Shown here: in pieces, positions 8,891-12,010 of the stretch
Layout of the letters: each line of letters opens with the position of its first letter
Numbering within the stretch: the stretch's first letter is position 1
Origin: Phlegmacium glaucopus
Lineage: Eukaryota; Basidiomycota; Agaricomycetes; Agaricales; Cortinariaceae
Length of the DNA: 12,010 nt
Assembly: GCA_015039465.1 (NCBI GenBank)
Contig: MU130695.1
Location: 1 to 12,010 of the forward strand
Direction of reading: 5' to 3'
Notes under the pieces: model-generated
What the model was told of the DNA's origin: nothing
Database searches by the model: none
The model's input: the letters and a program-made list of their open reading frames with translations, nothing else
Position numbers and translations under genes: made by a program

Positions 8891-9550
8891 TTACTCTTTT
8901 GCTTTTTCTACTCCTTCCATCCTTTCTTCCTCCACAATGTCCACCCTTTCCATCTCCGCTTCCAATCCTTCTTCCACCTCCTTGTCTTCCCCATCATCCG
9001 ACTCCTTGTCTTCCGTCTCCTCTTGCCTCTCCGTTTCCACACCCTTCTCCGCTTTCATCACCCCCTTCCGTTTTTCCTCCACTTCTCTCCTATCTTCCTC
9101 CCGTTTCTCCTTTTCAAACTCCCTCCTCATCCACACCTCCATTGCCATCCTGATCCCCTCCTGCGTCTCCACCATCTTCCTCAATATCCCCCCAATCATA
9201 TCAAACCCCTCTATCAACACCTCTGTTGCATCATATGCTGGCGCTACCTCCTTGCCTTTTCCCTTATCTGCCCATCTGCTCCGTTCCTCTGTCCGTTCCT
9301 TCGCCCTCCGTTTCCCTCCGACCAGGCTGCATGTGATCTTCCTTTGGGAGCAGCGCCAGCACCCTGGCCTGCTGCTCTTTTCATAGCACACTTCCTGTGC
9401 ATCAATACACTGGCTGCATGCCAGGTTCTTCCTTGTCTTGGTCTGATAGACCTCCTATGTGTTCTGTTAGTCTTGTTCCATTCCGGTTTTTGAACCACTT
9501 ACTTTTTCATTAGTTTTTCTCTTCTTCAGGGCACTTGGCCCCGCTTCCAT
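8891..9550 (-). CDS. Zn2Cys6-type zinc-cluster protein with charged coiled-coil tail, two exons (9550-9503, 9454-8891)
   Basis: ATG at 9550-9548 opens a 16-codon first exon (MEAGPSALKKRKTNEK). A phase-0 intron follows (9502-9455), and the second exon ends with a stop at 8891, giving 203 residues. Residues 29-54 carry C-x2-C-x6-C-x8-C-x2-C-x6-C (CSQC...C, then CWRC...C, followed by SLV), which fits the fungal Zn2Cys6 binuclear-cluster spacing. Basic residues flank it (KKRK, TKTRK, GGKRRAKER), suggesting nuclear DNA binding. The C-terminal half is dominated by Glu, Lys and Arg (EKEKREEDRREVEEKRK) and probably forms a coiled coil; the last 40 residues are acidic. No Zn-cluster transcription-factor middle domain is present, so it is far shorter than typical regulators. 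It lies antisense to pol, between pol (ends 7830) and a plus-strand LTR (10117). Unlike pol it has no stops. Similar Cys-rich small proteins are numerous in mushroom genomes (knowledge, not searched). Transcription factor, repeat-borne gene and domesticated protein are all possible. Confidence 0.72.
9455..9502 (-). other. 48-nt spliceosomal intron in the zinc-cluster gene
   Basis: On the minus strand it begins GTAAGT, has a GACTAAC branch-point-like box near the 3' end, and ends ACATAG. Removing it joins a short basic exon to the Cys-cluster exon in frame, and the intron itself carries in-frame stops. Short introns of about 50 nt are typical of basidiomycetes. Confidence 0.72.
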
Positions 9551-10116
9551 CCCGTTCCGTTTGTTAAGTTTAAAACAAGGGAGTCACATCGGAGTAACAC
9601 TGGATTGGACGGAACAGAACTGGAACAAGTAATGGAAAGGACTTTGGCCTCAGTGTATGTGCTGTGCCACCCAGCTCCTACAATGTCCTGATTTCGGAAC
9701 CAGAAGAGAACGGAAAGACAGAAGACCTCAGTGACTTAGAGGACAAACAAGAGGAGGAAACTAAGATGATATTTGAACTGAGGAAAAACATATGAGTTTC
9801 GAGTACTTAAATATAAAAGGAATTGCAACCGAAATATAGAATATAAATATAAGTGCTGCGTTCTGCTCCCGGAAAAGGTCCTGCATTCTTGGGTGAATAA
9901 TCCATGGCTGGTGTGCTGACTGATAGTGAGAATGTGATGACAAAGAAATAGTGGTTGTGGCAAAGAAGTGGTAATGGGTTTGGAGTATCGTTGGAAGAGT
10001 TGGAATGATACAGAGAAGTCTCAGAGTTGGACATAGGAGGAGTAGAACCGGAAACAAGGGAGAGTACTGGAACGGAGTACGGACTACCGGAAACAACTCC
10101 GACGGAGTTGGACCGG
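9551..10116. other. Upstream region of the zinc-cluster gene; no firm gene
   Basis: The zinc-cluster gene's promoter should lie here; no convincing TATA or CAAT arrangement is visible beyond an A/T patch near 9567-9577. A plus-strand frame is open from 9598 to 9795 (about 65 codons, acidic, SEPEENGKTEDLSDLEDKQE). It has no early ATG, so I do not call it a gene. The region ends with a 17-base palindrome just before the LTR start. Confidence 0.5.
10094..10110. repeat. Palindrome with 8-bp arms abutting the LTR
   Basis: CAACTCCG, A, CGGAGTTG: perfect inverted arms around one base, ending 6 bases before the LTR start. It could be an operator-like site, a footprint of an earlier insertion, or chance. 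Confidence 0.5.
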
Positions 10117-11080
10117 TATCGCGCACCAATACTGATTGGTAGCATGAGAAGAAAGCTTAAAAGTCGCCATCATGAAAATAAGTGGACTTTGAATTCACTT
10201 ACCTATTTTGGAAGCAGCCCTGAATTGCATTCCTGGTCGACAAATCATTCGTTCAACGTTATCACCCTCATCGCTCATCATACTCTCAATGTCTCACACT
10301 ATGCTCTCCATCGTTTTCACTATTGACATGCTCCTAAGCATCTACCATCCATTTGTTCCTTGGTTAGTGATCCAACAAAGCGATCAATCTACTATTCACA
10401 TTGGTCATCGGCTCGCGTTTGATCGTATCTTTGGTCCATCATTTCAAGAACGGCCCCTTTATGGACGCATCAACTACATCTCCCATTATGTACAAGGCTT
10501 TGTCATTGTTGTTGTGGCTATGGACCCACAAGTTTTTGCTTCAGCCATCATCCCTCGCTCTTGGATCTCACTCAGTCCCCTATCCTCAATTACCTACCTC
10601 TTATCTTATCATTCACTGCCAAAACCATCATTCATGCAGTACATGAAGCCTTCCCACCCTCTTTATGACAACTTAGGAAGTCCAGGAGGATCACAACTAA
10701 GCAGGAATTGCAGATGAATCAGCAGCAGAGGATTATTCTCGCAGTGTGTCAAGTGTTATCAAGGCTGCGCAACATGGGATCATGGGCAAGTAGTATTTCC
10801 TCAGGAACAAGGCTGCGCCTTTCAAGTGTTGACTCAGGACCTTTCACATTTTTGACATGACCACATGCCTATGGAGTTGATATACTTTTGCTATTGGACT
10901 ATGTACACTGCCTTCTCTTCTTTTCTCTCGCACTTTGACACTTTACAGATTTTTTTATTGTTCCTTCTTCTTTTCCATTGTTCTTTTCTTCTCATAGCTG
11001 CCCTCTCTTTATCTTTCTTCCTTTGACAGTGCATACTTCTTTCTTTTATTGTTCTACATAGCCTCATCCTTAGGGTGTAA
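10117..11080 (+). mobile_element. 5' portion (U3) of the Gypsy LTR, truncated at the TATA box
   Basis: It starts TATCGCGCACCAATACTG, corresponding to TGTCGCACACC in the nested copy (minus, from 7223). It aligns throughout with the complement of 2452-3360, with scattered substitutions and small indels, and 10946-11075 aligns with the reverse complement of the window's right edge. Similarity ends at CCTTAGGGTGTAATAG, where intact copies read CCTTAGGGTATAAATA. The R-U5 part is therefore missing or replaced. It lies on the same strand as the chromodomain pol and downstream of it, so it may be that element's 3' LTR. It contains an open frame (10289-10717). Confidence 0.85.
10289..10717 (+). pseudogene. 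Open reading frame within LTR U3, partly conserved between copies
   Basis: From ATG 10289, 142 codons are open (start MSHTMLSIVF). The copy in the flipped block has the aligned frame open for 129 codons (complement of 2562-2951). The two share most residues over about 80 positions (IYHPFVPWLVIQQ, RLAFDRIFGP, ERPLYG, YISHYV, FVIVVVAMDPQVF) and then part. The copy here has lost a short stretch after DPQVF and is frameshifted, so its C-terminus differs. I recognise no domain. Reading frames in LTRs are uncommon but known (for example accessory genes in some retroviral LTRs). It could also be a captured host fragment or chance in a young repeat. Confidence 0.4.
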
Positions 11081-11493
11081 TAGTGTAATACGTTCAAACA
11101 CCCAAAAGGGTAATCTTAGCGTATTTGTGAGGGTAGGTTGGAAGTAATAATTTCCAATGGTGTGAGCGCTTAAGTCACGTGACGTGCATTTACACTAACG
11201 GCTTATGCAGTTGCGAACTCGTATATGTAACGTGTTTGTATTTTTGAAAGAGAAATTGCAGTAAAGAGATTTGCTAGATCTCCTTTTGAGAATGAGATAA
11301 GAGATCCGAGGCTAGCTAAATGGTGGGCTGTTCCACTGTCTTTCTACAGTAAATACGAGCTGCTTTTATATGTAGAAAGGAAAGAAATTTTAAAATGAAA
11401 TCTCTTAGCGTCTGATCTTTAAGGAATTTTATGCTGTTTTAATTTAATTTAAGAGCGTCCTAGCTCTTTTTTAGGTATGTTCATTTTTCACTT
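11081..11493. other. Spacer between oppositely oriented LTR pieces; no gene seen
   Basis: This stretch has no match elsewhere in the window. It is AT-rich, and no open frame encodes anything recognisable. It contains a 10-bp palindrome GTCACGTGAC (11174-11183, an E-box core CACGTG) and a 6-bp-stem hairpin with a following T-run (11451-11472). It may be pre-insertion genomic DNA or an unrelated insertion. Confidence 0.6.
11451..11472 (+). other. Hairpin followed by a T-run
   Basis: AAGAGC, loop GTCCTA, GCTCTT, continuing into TTTT. It resembles a terminator-like or helitron-end hairpin. No CTRR end follows and no RNA gene is evident upstream, so no function is assigned. Confidence 0.35.
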
Positions 11494-12010
11494 TCATTGT
11501 TTGTGTTGCTATATAACACCAACCAGAGAGCAGTGGACCAGACCTTAGGTCAAGAGACTCCCTGTTGTTCGTTTAGGGAAGGTATAACCTTGACTTTTAA
11601 CACACAGAGGTAAGGGGAAAGAATAGAGAAGAGAAGGAGGAGGATGAAGGTCTTGGAAGATGAATGAGGTATAAGACGAGGATGAGGATGAGCAAGAGAG
11701 AGTCTTCAGTAAGACTATAGCGGTTGAGGGATAGGGGATAGATTGACAGTAAGGGGCAAGAAAAGCGAACTTAAGGAAGGAATTCACTGGAATTCCACTG
11801 AGATGATGAAAGTGGGGGGTAAGAATGAATTGAACTGCACTGAACTACCTATCCTGGTACAAAAGAGCAGTATTTATACCCTAAGGATGAGGCTATGTAA
11901 AACAATAAAAAGAAACGAAGTACATGCTGTCAAAGGAAGAAAGATAAAGAGAGGACAGCTGCGAAAAGAAAAGAACAATGGAAAAGAAGAAGGAACAATA
12001 AAAAAATCTG
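11494..12010 (-). mobile_element. Gypsy LTR, minus strand (3' end to mid-U3), running off the right edge
   Basis: 11512-11801 is the ordinary reverse complement of 1-290 with very few differences. 11802-12010 is the reverse complement of LTR sequence upstream, matching plus 10946-11075 over its far end. It has an intact TATAAATA on the minus strand (11871-11878). The LTR 3' edge lies near 11494, where similarity to the other copies ends (...AACACAAACAATGA). An element body belonging to this LTR, if present, is not in the window. Confidence 0.85.
11871..11878 (-). promoter_or_regulatory. LTR TATA box
   Basis: TATAAATA on the minus strand, at the equivalent place to the complement of 3363-3370. 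About 30 bases downstream lies GTACCAGGATAGG, a plausible initiation region (inference). Confidence 0.6.

Noticed and set aside
8841..9386. Plus-strand 181-codon Ser-rich frame
   Set aside because: Another shadow of the Glu/Lys-rich minus-strand exon; no domain.
8474..9493. Plus-strand 339-codon open frame
   Set aside because: It is the antisense shadow of the zinc-cluster gene; the product is low-complexity Pro/Leu/Phe/His, produced by the purine-rich coding strand opposite.
9598..9795. Acidic 65-codon open stretch on the plus strand
   Set aside because: No early ATG, no splice context or domain recognised; too short to call.
9761..10145. Minus-strand ORFs of 122 and 112 aa
   Set aside because: They overlap each other and the LTR start, with no recognisable features; likely chance.
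1..12010. Terminal inverted repeats of one large DNA transposon (1-290 versus 11512-11801)
   Set aside because: The matching ends are internal parts of LTRs with TATA and U5 structure, flanked by Gypsy pol; no transposase is present.
1..12010. CRISPR array, tRNA or rRNA genes
   Set aside because: No regularly spaced direct repeats and no recognisable tRNA or rRNA segments were seen on reading.

Overview
The window looks like a transposon-rich, gene-poor stretch of a basidiomycete (probably Agaricomycete) genome. This rests on a Ty3/Gypsy (chromovirus-type) pol of the kind common in mushroom genomes, an integrase tail with a chromodomain, and a small two-exon gene with a 48-nt GT-AG intron. 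Nothing prokaryotic is visible. The organism call is inference from protein style, not a database match.

Layout: 1-317 is the 3' part of a long LTR (plus strand). 318-2426 is a decayed pol (end of the protease-RT linker, RT, RNase H, integrase zinc finger), broken off at a run of 25 A (2427-2451). 2452-7160 is the most unusual part: its text is the complement of element sequence WITHOUT reversal. Complementing it base by base while keeping left-to-right order gives a nearly full LTR (2452-3749), a second copy of the same pol extending through the integrase core (3750-6417), and an oppositely oriented LTR nested in the integrase (6418-7160). Ordinary polarity resumes at 7161: the tip of the nested LTR (to 7223), then the integrase C-terminus and chromodomain (7224-7830).

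7831-8890 has no recognisable gene. 8891-9550 (minus) is an intact-looking two-exon gene for a 203-residue Zn2Cys6-type protein with a highly charged tail. 10117-11080 is a plus-strand LTR cut off at its TATA box, and it carries an open reading frame in U3. 11081-11493 is a spacer, and 11494-12010 is a minus-strand LTR running off the window.

How it fits together: most of the window is one LTR-element family, present as nested and inverted pieces. The pol copies are dead: CGA-to-TGA stops, two RT catalytic Asp changed to Asn, and an Asp change plus a stop in integrase. The changes look like C-to-T decay at CpG. No known process copies DNA in parallel polarity, so the 4.7-kb block is most likely an assembly or data-handling error (reversal or complement applied alone). 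All ordinary ORFs called inside it are meaningless. The best candidates for real biology are the antisense zinc-cluster gene lying between pol and a same-strand LTR, and the U3 reading frame.
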